DNA from: an uncultured Tenacibaculum sp.
Lineage (GTDB): Bacteria > Bacteroidota > Bacteroidia > Flavobacteriales > Flavobacteriaceae
Assembly (NCBI GenBank): GCA_947498055.1
Contig: CANMJA010000001.1
Location: forward strand, 62,001 to 126,000
Direction of reading: 5' to 3'
Length of the DNA stretch: 64,000 nt
In this document: one piece after another, positions 9,232-18,010 of the stretch
Layout of the letters: each line of letters opens with the position of its first letter
Numbering within the stretch: position 1 is the first letter of the stretch
Notes under the pieces: generated by a model
The model's database searches: none
Told to the model about the DNA's origin: nothing
Seen by the model: only the letters and a program-made list of their open reading frames with translations
Translations under genes and position numbers: made by a program

Positions 9232-10242
9232 ATGAAAACCATTAAATCAATGTTAGCTATTGCTATTACTGCTGGTATAGCTTTTACTTCATGTTCTACA
9301 AATGAAGAACAACCAACTACAGTAGAACAAACTGCTAACTATAGTAAAAAAAATCTTAAATTCAACTTTAACACAAACATTGTTGCTAAAGGAGCAAATA
9401 CTCAATTAAGTGTTTTTCAAGAAATAAATAAAGATTTGAAAGGATATGGTATTGCACAAGTTGAAATATATAATGTTGCTAGTACACCCGACGATAAAAA
9501 TAAGCTTACTGTAATTCCTGTTGTAGATGCTTCAGATGAATATAGAACTGGTTTTAGGTTTATTCCAAACGATGCAAGAAGAGACAATAGAGATAATTTA
9601 ACTTACGTTACTGTTTCTGATTTTGCTACTTCAGCAAATGGAATAGCTTCTGAGCAAATTTTTGACGACATGTATCGTGTTTGGCAAAATGAAACTAACT
9701 GTAATAATGTTAGTATAGACAAACAAAACTTTAGTTTAGCTACTGATGGATTACCAAGTTCTATCCTTTCTTTTGGTGATGCTCCTCAAGGACCAATAGC
9801 AGATCATAACGTTCTTGGATATATTCCACCATTTTTATTTGATGCTCTTGATTTAGGTGCTAATACTTTAGCAGTTAATTTTTCTTTTGGTTTTAGAGAT
9901 GAGGATGGAAATTTCACAGATATAAATGGAGATGGAAAAATAGATTTATCGCATACAGAAACATGGTTTAATGATGGTGTTAACTGGAGTACAGATGGTG
10001 CAGAACCAGGATCTGTAGATGTTGCTACTGTTGCTTTACATGAATTTGGTCACTCTTTAGGTTTAGGACACTCTGGAGTTTTATTAGCTTCTTTTGATGG
10101 AAATGGCGATTTTACTGGAGAATTAAACTTTACTCCTGTTAATGTTATGAATCCTTCTTATATAGGAAATCCTAAAAGAGATTTAGCAGGTGATGATAAC
10201 TCTATTTTCTGTGAAAACTTTAGTGCTTGGCCTTATTACTAA
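9232..10242 (+). CDS. Zinc metalloprotease lipoprotein (matrixin-like, M10/M12 clan)
   Basis: The 336-residue protein has a lipoprotein signal peptide ending in FTSC (Cys21), so it should be lipid-anchored in the envelope. The zinc site HEFGHSLGLGH is at 270-280 and a Met-turn NVMNPSY at 304-310, the metzincin signature. Short Ca-type loops (DEDGNFTD, DINGDGKID, about 223-238) precede it. No prodomain cysteine switch is recognised. Single gene with its own terminator. It may degrade proteins at the cell surface; substrate unknown. Confidence 0.85.
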   Translation: MKTIKSMLAIAITAGIAFTSCSTNEEQPTTVEQTANYSKKNLKFNFNTNIVAKGANTQLSVFQEINKDLKGYGIAQVEIYNVASTPDDKNKLTVIPVVDASDEYRTGFRFIPNDARRDNRDNLTYVTVSDFATSANGIASEQIFDDMYRVWQNETNCNNVSIDKQNFSLATDGLPSSILSFGDAPQGPIADHNVLGYIPPFLFDALDLGANTLAVNFSFGFRDEDGNFTDINGDGKIDLSHTETWFNDGVNWSTDGAEPGSVDVATVALHEFGHSLGLGHSGVLLASFDGNGDFTGELNFTPVNVMNPSYIGNPKRDLAGDDNSIFCENFSAWPYY

Positions 10243-10342
10243 TAAATAGTTGTCAATAAATTACACCTACAGAATCTTATTTTCTGTAAACTTAACAAGA
10301 GGTAATTTAAACTAAAAATATATTAAATTACTCTCGTTTTTG

Positions 10343-10376
10343 AAACCTCTTAAAGATAATCTTTAAGAGGTTTTTA
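10343..10376 (+). terminator. Intrinsic terminator after metalloprotease gene
   Basis: A 14-bp AT/GC-mixed stem (10343-10356 with 10360-10373) is followed by TTTT. It ends the metalloprotease transcript before polA. Confidence 0.85.
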
Positions 10377-10426
10377 TTTATAGCATTTATATTTTGTAGT
10401 TTTACACTCTACAATTCAATCAACAA

Positions 10427-13258
10427 ATGGCAACGAAAAAAAAACTTTTTTTACTAGATGCTTTTGCATTAATTTTTAGAGGGTATTATGCTTTTATTAA
10501 AAATCCTAGAATTAATTCTAAAGGAATGGATGTTTCTGCAATTTTAGGATTCACTAATTCTCTATTAGATGTTATTAAAAGAGAAAGACCCGATCATATT
10601 GCAGTTTGTTTTGATCGTGGAGGAAGTGTAGCTAGAACAGAGGCTTTTCCTGAATATAAAGCGAACAGACAAGAAACCCCTGAGGCTATTAAAATTGCAA
10701 TTCCATACATTGAGCAAATTTTAAAAGCGATGAATATTCCTGCAGTTGTAAAAGAAGGATACGAAGCAGATGATATTATAGGAACATTAGCTAAGAAAGC
10801 AGAAAAAGAAGGATACCAAACTTTTATGGTAACCCCTGATAAAGATTTTGCACAATTAGTTTCTGAAAATATTTTTATGTACCGACCACGTTTTGGTGGT
10901 GGATACGAGACTTGGGGAGTACCAGAAGTTCAAGAGAAATTTGGGGTAGAAAGGCCTGAACAGGTAATTGATTACTTGGGAATGATGGGAGATTCTGTAG
11001 ATAATATTCCTGGATTGCCTGGAGTTGGAGAAAAAACCGCTAAAAAATTCTTGGCGCAATATGGTTCTATGGAAAACCTTTTAGCTAATACTGCCGATTT
11101 AAAAGGGAAAATGAAAGAAAAGGTAGAGGCTAACGGAAAACTAGGTTTGTTATCTAAAGAACTAGCGACAATTATGTTAGATGTTCCTGTAGATTTTCTT
11201 GCTGAAGATTTTGAATTTTCGAAACCAGATATGCCTGCCATAACGGAACTTTTTAACGAATTAGAGTTTAGAAGATTGGCAGATAATTTAGCAAAAACAT
11301 ATGCTACTTCTACAGAAATTAATACCGATACTTCTGGAAAAGCAAACACTAAAAAATCAACTTCTAAAAGCAACGAAGGACAATTTGATTTATTTGCAAC
11401 ACCAGGAACTGGAAATACCTCGGAAGAAGAAATTGCTTCTGGTTATAAAACCATAAAAACTACCAATCATTTTTACCAACATATAAATACTCCTTTATCT
11501 AGAAAACTATTGCTTACTAAATTAATGCAACAAAAATCCGTTTGTTTTGATACAGAAACTACTGGATTAAAATCGTTAGAAGTCGAGTTAATAGGGATTG
11601 CCTTTTCTTATGAAATAGGAAAAGGATATTACGTTTCATTTCCAGAAAACCAAGAAGAAACAAAAATAATTTTAGAGGAGTTTAAACCTTTCTTTGAAAA
11701 TGAATCAATAGAAAAAGTTGGTCATAACTTAAAATATGATATCAAGGTTTTATCTAACTACGAAATGCCTGTAAAAGGAAAATTGTTTGATACCATGATT
11801 GCGCATTATTTGATAAATCCTGATATGCGACATAACATGGATGTACTATCGGAAACCTATTTAAACTACCAACCTGTTTCTATTACAGAACTCATTGGTA
11901 AAAAAGGGAAAAATCAACTTTCTATGCGAACCGTTGCACTTCCTAAACAAACAGAATATGCTGTGGAAGATGCTGATATTACATTTCAACTAAAAGAACA
12001 TTTTTCTAAAGAGTTAGAAAGTGGTAAGGTTACAGAGTTATTTGAGGATGTAGAAACACCTTTAGTTTCTGTATTAACCAATATGGAAATAGCTGGTATT
12101 AATTTAGATATAGAGTTTTTAAAATCACTTTCTGTTGATTTAACGGATGATATAACTCGTTTAGAAAAAACTATATACGAACAAGCTGGGGAAGAATTTA
12201 ATATTGCCTCTCCTAAACAATTAGGAATTGTATTGTTTGAAAACATGAAATTGGTTGACAAGCCTAAGAAAACAAAAACAGGACAGTATTCAACTGCCGA
12301 AGACGTTCTTTCTTTTTTAGCGAAAGACCATAAAATTATACGAGATATTCAAGAATATCGTCAGTATAAAAAACTGCAAAGCACCTATGTAGATGCTTTA
12401 CCAAATGAAATCAATTCTAAAACAGGAAGAGTGCATACTGTATACGCACAAGCAGTAGCAGCCACTGGAAGATTAAGTTCTAACAATCCGAATTTACAAA
12501 ACATTCCTATTCGTACGAAACGAGGAAAAGAAGTTCGTAAAGCATTTATACCAAAAGATGAAAATCATGTTTTACTAGCTGCCGATTATAGCCAAATAGA
12601 ACTAAGAATAATTGCCGCTTTAAGTGAGGAAGAAACCATGATTAAGGCATTCCAAGACGGAGAAGATATTCATGCTTCTACTGCTGCTAAGGTTTTTAAT
12701 GTTCCTTTAGAAGAAGTAACTAGAGAACAACGTAGCAATGCTAAAACGGTAAACTTCGGAATTATTTATGGGGTTTCTGCTTTTGGTTTAAGTAATCAAA
12801 CAGATTTATCTCGTAAAGAAGCAAAAGCTTTAATCGACACCTATTATGAAACCTATCCCAAATTACGAAACTATATAGCTAGTCAAGTAGATTTTGCTCG
12901 TGATAATGGCTATGTAGAAACGGTGTTGGGTAGAAGACGTTATTTAAAAGATATTAACTCAAGAAACGCTATTGTTCGTGGTGGTGCAGAACGTAATGCT
13001 GTAAATGCTCCTATTCAAGGTAGTGCTGCCGATATTATTAAACTAGCTATGATTAATATTCATAAGCGTTTTGAAAAAGAGAACTTCACTTCTAAAATGT
13101 TATTACAAGTACATGATGAATTGGTATTTGATGCGCACAAAGAAGAGTTAGATATTATTACACCTATTATTAAAGAAGAAATGGAAAACGCATTTAAACT
13201 AGCTGTTCCTTTAGATGTAGAAATAGGATTGGGTAATAATTGGTTAGAGGCACATTAA
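10427..13258 (+). CDS. polA: DNA polymerase I
   Basis: At 943 residues this is a full three-domain Pol I. The N-terminal 5'-3' exonuclease (residues 1-290) shows FLLDAFALIFRGYYAF and the H3TH region GLPGVGEKTAKKFL. The 3'-5' exonuclease domain keeps its acidic motif FDTETTGL (about 375), so proofreading looks intact. The polymerase domain has motif A LLAADYSQIELRIIA, the O-helix RSNAKTVNFGIIYG and motif C LLQVHDELVFD. It functions in repair and Okazaki fragment processing. ATG at 10427 gives the expected N-terminus. Confidence 0.97.
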   Translation: MATKKKLFLLDAFALIFRGYYAFIKNPRINSKGMDVSAILGFTNSLLDVIKRERPDHIAVCFDRGGSVARTEAFPEYKANRQETPEAIKIAIPYIEQILKAMNIPAVVKEGYEADDIIGTLAKKAEKEGYQTFMVTPDKDFAQLVSENIFMYRPRFGGGYETWGVPEVQEKFGVERPEQVIDYLGMMGDSVDNIPGLPGVGEKTAKKFLAQYGSMENLLANTADLKGKMKEKVEANGKLGLLSKELATIMLDVPVDFLAEDFEFSKPDMPAITELFNELEFRRLADNLAKTYATSTEINTDTSGKANTKKSTSKSNEGQFDLFATPGTGNTSEEEIASGYKTIKTTNHFYQHINTPLSRKLLLTKLMQQKSVCFDTETTGLKSLEVELIGIAFSYEIGKGYYVSFPENQEETKIILEEFKPFFENESIEKVGHNLKYDIKVLSNYEMPVKGKLFDTMIAHYLINPDMRHNMDVLSETYLNYQPVSITELIGKKGKNQLSMRTVALPKQTEYAVEDADITFQLKEHFSKELESGKVTELFEDVETPLVSVLTNMEIAGINLDIEFLKSLSVDLTDDITRLEKTIYEQAGEEFNIASPKQLGIVLFENMKLVDKPKKTKTGQYSTAEDVLSFLAKDHKIIRDIQEYRQYKKLQSTYVDALPNEINSKTGRVHTVYAQAVAATGRLSSNNPNLQNIPIRTKRGKEVRKAFIPKDENHVLLAADYSQIELRIIAALSEEETMIKAFQDGEDIHASTAAKVFNVPLEEVTREQRSNAKTVNFGIIYGVSAFGLSNQTDLSRKEAKALIDTYYETYPKLRNYIASQVDFARDNGYVETVLGRRRYLKDINSRNAIVRGGAERNAVNAPIQGSAADIIKLAMINIHKRFEKENFTSKMLLQVHDELVFDAHKEELDIITPIIKEEMENAFKLAVPLDVEIGLGNNWLEAH

Positions 13259-13269
13259 TTAAATATTAC

Positions 13270-13297
13270 AGAGATCAGTAAACATCTACTGATCTCT
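13270..13297 (+). terminator. Hairpin after polA
   Basis: An 11-bp perfect stem (13270-13280 with 13287-13297) lies 12 bases after the polA stop. The downstream tract is AT-rich but has no clean T run, so it may stabilise the 3' end rather than terminate alone. Confidence 0.55.
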
Positions 13298-13311
13298 ATA
13301 ATTATAAAACA

Positions 13312-13347
13312 AAACCTGCTGAAATTACTATTAATTTCAACAGGTTT
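13312..13347. terminator. Terminator between convergent polA and T9SS cargo gene
   Basis: A 16-position stem with one mismatch (13312-13327 with 13332-13347) sits between the convergent genes. On the - strand it is followed by a T-rich tract (TTTTGTTTT), so it most likely ends the transcript of the T9SS cargo gene; with the polA hairpin it insulates both. Confidence 0.75.
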
Positions 13348-13373
13348 CTCACTATAATCCCCTATAGTTAAAA

Positions 13374-15275
13374 TTATTTAACAATTAATTTTTCGTCAAA
13401 ACTTTTTTCCTTATTATTAAAAATTTTAATAAAATTAATTCCTTTTATAAAATTTTCATCAATTAAAAAACGTACCGTTTCTTTATCTACTTTTTCAAAT
13501 CTTACTTCTTTATTACCACGACCCAAAGCATTATTCACATATATTGCTTTTATATTTTCAGCATTCATTTTTAATGTACAATACTCTCCTTTTTCACTAG
13601 GATTAGGATATAACAAACTTCTTTCTTCTTCTAAGAAAACATCTACCTCTTCTTCTTCTCTTACTTCTATTTTATATGATGGTTTTTCTCCTGAAGACTC
13701 TTGTAAATACACTCTAAAAACTCTTCTTGTTTCTCTCCAATTTATACAATCATTTGTAATTCCATGTTTTATAAAATACCATGTATTTACTTGTAAATTT
13801 TGATTAAATGTGGCTGTAGTTCCACAACATTGACTAGGATTACTTGGAATAGGAATATCCGTTATATTCGAATTTCCGTTAGGAGCATAAGAAATAGACC
13901 AATGATTATTTACATAAACAGGACTGTTACTGTGTGCTGAAACGGTTACAGATACCGAAGTACCATTACTTGTAATATTCGTAAAATCGAAATTAGTAGT
14001 TATATTATTCCATGGTACTTGCCCAGAAAAAGCTTTTCTTTTTTCAATCCAACCGATACAATTACTCGTATTATCAAAAATCCCATGCTTTATATAATAA
14101 TTTTTATTTTTTGACAAACCCGTAAATAAAGCTGTAGTTCCTCCTTTAATAGAAGTTACTGCTCCTATGGTATTAGAATCTGCTGTTGAACCAGCAACCG
14201 ATGTCTCAAATATTCTCCACCAATGAGTTCCTCCAAAAATAGTAGATGCACCGGCAACCTCTACATTTATTGTTCCATCAGCAGCACAAAAAGTATTAAA
14301 CGTAAAATCTGTTGAAACTACTGGTTTTATCACTTTAAATGCATGCACTGTTTCTACCCAATTATAACATGGTGAATTTGCCGTTGCTAATTTTACTTGA
14401 TGCTCGTAACCAGATTCAAACTCATAATTTTGATTCGCAAAAACTTGTGTCAAATTAAGAACACCAGCTTGTCCAGTCGTCCAACCACTTGTCCCTAATC
14501 TTTGTTGCCATGCAAAAGCTCCTGAAGTACCTATAGGTCTTTTCCAAACATCTATATAATATTTTGCTTCTCCTTGAGATGCTGTTCCATTTAAAATAAC
14601 GTCTTCATTACATAAAAAATCATTTCTTACCTGTCCGTTACTATCTTCAAAATGAAATACAGAAGTTACTACGTCGCTCTCAATTTTTAAATTATCTATT
14701 TCTAAATTTACTTGCCCTCTCCTACTTCTGCTTGGATAAATCCATAATTGACTATTATTTTGTGTAGCCGTAAACTGAGTGGTTACTGTTTGCATTGCTC
14801 CGTTTAAATTAGTAGACATTAAGCTAGAGTGCACGATTTCACTACCCGAAGGAGCTGCAGGAATTGGATCTCCTCCCACATTTGCTGTTGTTGTATATGC
14901 TATTACATTTAAACCAGTTGTTGCTCTTAATATTGCTCTTGAATTACCTGGATTTACATTTGTGCCTTGGGTCGTTTTTCTTATATCATAAGAAATAGTG
15001 TATGTTTTACCAGCAACAAAATTAAAATTGGTAGCAATTCCTTCTCCTCTATTACTGCTATTTGCCCACATCCAAGCTCTTGTTGTATTACCACTTCCAA
15101 AAATAGTTGGTGAACCATGACTTGCATTCCATCCTTGCACACATCCTAAACTAAAAGCATCTGCTTGGTTTGTACAAGAACTAGTGGTAAAAGTTCCATT
15201 AGTTATACTGCATTGTCCTCCAATAAAAAAGCTACTTAGCAATAGTATTACGATTATAAAGTATTGTTTTCTCAT
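13374..15275 (-). CDS. Secreted multidomain protein with T9SS type A sorting domain
   Basis: The 633-residue protein has a signal peptide (residues 1-20, ending near GGQCS) and a C-terminal block of about 80 residues with LLYPNPSEKGEYC, INFIKIFN and a final EKLIVK. This is the type A sorting domain that sends cargo through the type IX secretion system to the cell surface. Residues 20-200 look like a carbohydrate-binding or jelly-roll domain; 210-540 hold three similar segments rich in WxxTxHxFxV, NYYIKHGI and TWYFIKHGIT, probably Ig-like repeats. No catalytic motif was recognised. The function may be adhesion or glycan binding. It is transcribed alone, with tandem 10-bp repeats upstream. Confidence 0.8.
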   Translation of the reverse strand: MRKQYFIIVILLLSSFFIGGQCSITNGTFTTSSCTNQADAFSLGCVQGWNASHGSPTIFGSGNTTRAWMWANSSNRGEGIATNFNFVAGKTYTISYDIRKTTQGTNVNPGNSRAILRATTGLNVIAYTTTANVGGDPIPAAPSGSEIVHSSLMSTNLNGAMQTVTTQFTATQNNSQLWIYPSRSRRGQVNLEIDNLKIESDVVTSVFHFEDSNGQVRNDFLCNEDVILNGTASQGEAKYYIDVWKRPIGTSGAFAWQQRLGTSGWTTGQAGVLNLTQVFANQNYEFESGYEHQVKLATANSPCYNWVETVHAFKVIKPVVSTDFTFNTFCAADGTINVEVAGASTIFGGTHWWRIFETSVAGSTADSNTIGAVTSIKGGTTALFTGLSKNKNYYIKHGIFDNTSNCIGWIEKRKAFSGQVPWNNITTNFDFTNITSNGTSVSVTVSAHSNSPVYVNNHWSISYAPNGNSNITDIPIPSNPSQCCGTTATFNQNLQVNTWYFIKHGITNDCINWRETRRVFRVYLQESSGEKPSYKIEVREEEEVDVFLEEERSLLYPNPSEKGEYCTLKMNAENIKAIYVNNALGRGNKEVRFEKVDKETVRFLIDENFIKGINFIKIFNNKEKSFDEKLIVK

Positions 15276-15763
15276 TTTTTCTAAAATTTTAATTCTTACT
15301 ATATTTTCTTTCGCGAAATATTAATTTGATCTATTCAAAAGTAGCGGGAACCTTATTCTAGATTTTTATATTTCTTCCGAATGAGAAAAAATACTTTCCG
15401 AATGAAAAAACACAACGCTTCCTAACACACCTATATAATAACCAATAGGTTACTACAATTTTTATCAAATGTTTTCTTACTAATTCCTTTTAAAATTCGT
15501 TAAAATGGAAAAACTTATTAACACGAAAACGTGTTAGTTGCCTGTATTACAAGCTATTTAAGTTTTCTTATTTATTTTTCTTCTAAATTGAAAAACAGAT
15601 TTTTATTGTTTTACATTAAAACAACAATTCTCTTTAATTAATAAAAACAGGTTGCGCAACCGAAAGACCGATTTATAGAAGTTAATGTCTTTAAAATATT
15701 ACTTTAATAAAAAGCGGAAGCCGAAAAGCTTATGAGTAGGTATCACCATAATAATCTATTAAA
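15276..15763. other. 488-bp intergenic region with several dyads
   Basis: No coding ORF is convincing here. Besides the tandem repeat at 15375-15405 it holds a TAACACG-AAAA-CGTGTTA hairpin (15519-15536), an inverted repeat TTGTTTTA/TAAAACAA around 15608-15626, and a palindrome GGTTGCGCAACC (15650-15661). The last 110 bases before the peptide gene can form short stems (AAAGAC with GTCTTT) and look like a structured 5' leader. I did not match it to a riboswitch class I know. Confidence 0.5.
15375..15405. promoter_or_regulatory. Tandem direct repeat upstream of the T9SS cargo gene
   Basis: TTCCGAATGA occurs at 15375-15384 and again at 15396-15405, exactly 21 bp apart (two helical turns), each followed by an A-run. 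It lies about 100 bp upstream of the cargo gene start on the - strand. This geometry suits a regulator that binds as a tandem dimer; the regulator is unknown. Confidence 0.45.
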
Positions 15764-15994
15764 ATGAAAAACGACTTTTTAAAAAGAGTAAAAGGAGCAC
15801 TTCTTTCTAAAGAAGAAGCGAAAACTATTTCTGGAGGTTACGATAATCATTATTACGACTACAAATGCTTTTTTGTTTGTTGTCCTGGAGGTACATCTGG
15901 TTCTCCTGTAATAAATGTAAATGGGTGTAGTGACACTCGTTATAAATATTACGCTCCACAATTTGCATCTGGTTACTGTGTAAGTTGTAGCTAA
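15764..15994 (+). CDS. Gly-Gly leader, Cys-rich secreted peptide precursor (RiPP/bacteriocin-like)
   Basis: The 76-residue product has a charged, amphipathic leader (1-25) ending in LSKEEAKTISGG, the form of double-glycine leaders cut by C39-type peptidase exporters. The 51-residue core holds six cysteines (35, 39, 40, 55, 72, 75) plus many Tyr, Gly and Ser, so three disulfides or modified cysteines are possible. No exporter with a peptidase domain is in this window. It is followed by a hairpin and then by a glycosyltransferase-like gene, suggesting a glycosylated or otherwise modified peptide. The Gly-Gly leader is seen; bacteriocin activity is inference. Confidence 0.75.
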   Translation: MKNDFLKRVKGALLSKEEAKTISGGYDNHYYDYKCFFVCCPGGTSGSPVINVNGCSDTRYKYYAPQFASGYCVSCS

Positions 15995-16017
15995 TTTTTT
16001 TGAATTAATCAATGACT

Positions 16018-16051
16018 GAGGAAAAGAGTATTTGCACGACCTCTTTTCCTC
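16018..16051 (+). terminator. Perfect hairpin between peptide gene and glycosyltransferase-like gene
   Basis: GAGGAAAAGAG (16018-16028) pairs perfectly with CTCTTTTCCTC (16041-16051) across a 12-nt loop. It has no strong T run, so it may be a partial terminator or an RNA-stabilising element that keeps precursor mRNA above enzyme mRNA. Confidence 0.55.
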
Positions 16052-16073
16052 TATTTATCTTCAAACACATATT

Positions 16074-17357
16074 ATGATTGTACAAAGCTTTTGGTCGAAA
16101 CCATTTTTAAAAGATTCTAATCATCCTAACGCTCGTTTTAAAGGTGGCTGGTTGCATGAAAAGTACTTTTATTATAGCATTGCTTTAAGTTGCTTAAAAT
16201 TTAAAGAGTTTTATAATGACATATCTTTATATACGGATTCTAATGGAGAAAAAATTTTAAACAATATTTTAAACCTCCCTTATAGTAACTTTTATAATAC
16301 GTTAGATTCTTTAGATGCTTATCATGAAAATTTATGGGCTTTACCAAAACTACACACCTATAGTAATCAAAACACCCCTTTTATACATGCTGATACGGAT
16401 GTATTTATTTGGGAGAAATTTTCAGAAGAATTCGTTAAAAACCCTATTTTTTGTCAGAATATAGAAGATAATTACCCTATTTACGGGGAAACCTTAGATC
16501 AACTTTTACAAATTTTAGATTGGGTTCCTACAGAAATTGTAAATTCATTGTATAAACACAAAAAAGTAGTTGCTTTTAATGCTGGTGTTTTAGGTGGTAT
16601 AGATATCGGTTTTTATAAAAAATTGTATCATAGAGCGATAAAGATGATTCAAAAAAATCAACACCTATTCCCAAAAATAGATGTAGGCATGTTAAATATG
16701 ATATATGAACAACATCTTGGGCACGCTATTGCTGATAAAGATAATATTACAATTCAACCTTTATTTGAAAATATAGATTCTAAATTTACACAACTAACCA
16801 ATTTTCATTTAGCAGGATTTCATACTAAATATGTTCATGCCATTGGATATGCTAAAAAATCTGAATATGCTTGTGAGCAAATAGAAGCATTATTAATGTT
16901 TGAATTTCCAGAACATTATAATAGAATTAAGTATAATGGTATCAGTAATTCTCTTTGGAAAGAAGATTATGAAATGACAGAGAATAGAAAAAACTTTTTG
17001 CTTGCTATGTTTACATGGCTAAGAAATAATTCTATAGAACAAATATACAGCACTAAATTTTCTTTAAATAATTCTGTGAAAATAGAAGAAGAAGGTGAAA
17101 CAATTAGTATTCTTTTTACCAAACCACAAACTAAAGAAATAGAAAAACTAGAGTTATTAGACTGGGATAATATATTATTATATTTTCAAGAACCTTTATC
17201 TATTAAGGAATTGTGTGATGTATTACTGAATGATTCTGATATTAGAAAAAAATATACAAAAGAAAAATTATTGGATAAAATATTATCTTTTGTAATAGAT
17301 AAATCTTTAATTCATGAAATATTTATTCCTGAAGATGTACTAGAGTATAGTGTGTAA
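16074..17357 (+). CDS. DXD glycosyltransferase-like protein (DUF6734-type) with a C-terminal small helical domain
   Basis: From ATG at 16074 the product is 427 residues. The first 300 start with IVQSFWSKPF and GGWLHEKYFYYSIALSCL, then FIHADTDVFIW (about 103-113) with a DXD motif like the metal/nucleotide-sugar site of GT-A enzymes, and a late HLAGFHTKYVHAIG block. I recall this pattern as the DUF6734 family, unverified. Residues 360-418 form a separate helix-rich unit (LLDWDNILLYFQEPLSIKEL...) that resembles a winged-helix/PqqD-like leader-binding domain. It sits 79 bases after the Gly-Gly peptide gene on the same strand. Modification of that peptide is inference. A TTG 42 bases upstream lies within the hairpin region and is unlikely as start. 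Confidence 0.65.
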   Translation: MIVQSFWSKPFLKDSNHPNARFKGGWLHEKYFYYSIALSCLKFKEFYNDISLYTDSNGEKILNNILNLPYSNFYNTLDSLDAYHENLWALPKLHTYSNQNTPFIHADTDVFIWEKFSEEFVKNPIFCQNIEDNYPIYGETLDQLLQILDWVPTEIVNSLYKHKKVVAFNAGVLGGIDIGFYKKLYHRAIKMIQKNQHLFPKIDVGMLNMIYEQHLGHAIADKDNITIQPLFENIDSKFTQLTNFHLAGFHTKYVHAIGYAKKSEYACEQIEALLMFEFPEHYNRIKYNGISNSLWKEDYEMTENRKNFLLAMFTWLRNNSIEQIYSTKFSLNNSVKIEEEGETISILFTKPQTKEIEKLELLDWDNILLYFQEPLSIKELCDVLLNDSDIRKKYTKEKLLDKILSFVIDKSLIHEIFIPEDVLEYSV

Positions 17358-17359
17358 AA

Positions 17360-17935
17360 CTATCCTATTTCGTTTATAATTTTATGCACTTTCGTTTTGA
17401 GTATTGGCAATACGTCTTTTTCAAACCATGTATTTTTAGTAAACCAAAATCGATTTCTTGGTGATGGATGTGGCAATACAAAATATGTAGGCAAATATTC
17501 TTCAAAATTATGAACGGTTTCTGTAAGAGTTCTTTTAACTTGGTTCTTTAAATAATAGTTTTGAGCATACATACCTATTAATAAGACTAATTGTACATTC
17601 GCCATTTCATCAAAAAGCAGGTCGTGCCATTTGGGCGCACATTCTTTTCTTGGAGGTAAATCCCCAGACTTTCCTTTACCAGGATAACAAAAACCCATTG
17701 GAATTATTCCGAAAATAGACGCATCATAAAACTGTTCATCTGATACATCTAACCATTCTCTTAATTGTTTTCCACTTGCATCATCCCATGGAATACCAGA
17801 CAAATGAACTTTCGTTCCTGGTGCTTGCCCTATAATTATAATTTTAGATTTTTTGTTTGCTTTTACTACCGGATTTGGATGAATAAAATCTTTGCATAAA
17901 TCACATTTTCGAATGTCTTCTAATAATTTTTTCAA
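17360..17935 (-). CDS. Uracil-DNA glycosylase family protein
   Basis: The 191-residue protein has the family layout: an N-terminal CDLC pair, IIIIGQAPGTKVHLSGIPWDDASG (about 34-57) as the motif 1 loop, and VLPHPSPRNRFWF (about 154-166) as the DNA-intercalation motif. Enzymes of this superfamily remove uracil from DNA or bind related substrates. Only two of the four Fe-S cysteines of family 4 enzymes are evident (CDLC), so an Fe-S cluster is doubtful. It converges with the glycosyltransferase-like gene, with only 2 bases between stops. Confidence 0.85.
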   Translation of the reverse strand: MKKLLEDIRKCDLCKDFIHPNPVVKANKKSKIIIIGQAPGTKVHLSGIPWDDASGKQLREWLDVSDEQFYDASIFGIIPMGFCYPGKGKSGDLPPRKECAPKWHDLLFDEMANVQLVLLIGMYAQNYYLKNQVKRTLTETVHNFEEYLPTYFVLPHPSPRNRFWFTKNTWFEKDVLPILKTKVHKIINEIG

Positions 17936-17953
17936 AACTCAAATTTCATCTAT

Positions 17954-17988
17954 AAAAAAACGCTTATTACAATTTCTAGTAATAAGCG
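17954..17988 (-). terminator. Terminator of the 33-residue small gene
   Basis: On the reverse strand a 10-bp stem (17979-17988 with 17961-17970) is followed by seven T. It lies just downstream of the small ORF at 18011-18112 and upstream of the glycosylase gene, which shows the small ORF is a separate transcript. Confidence 0.75.
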
Positions 17989-18010
17989 CTAACGTTAACA
18001 GTTTTTTAAT

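Noticed and set aside
10972..11373. 133-residue reverse ORF within polA
   Set aside because: Low-complexity antisense frame of a well-supported DNA polymerase I gene.
13240..13400. A CRISPR-like repeat series
   Set aside because: Only two unrelated hairpins (terminators) are present; no regular repeats and spacers here or anywhere in the window.
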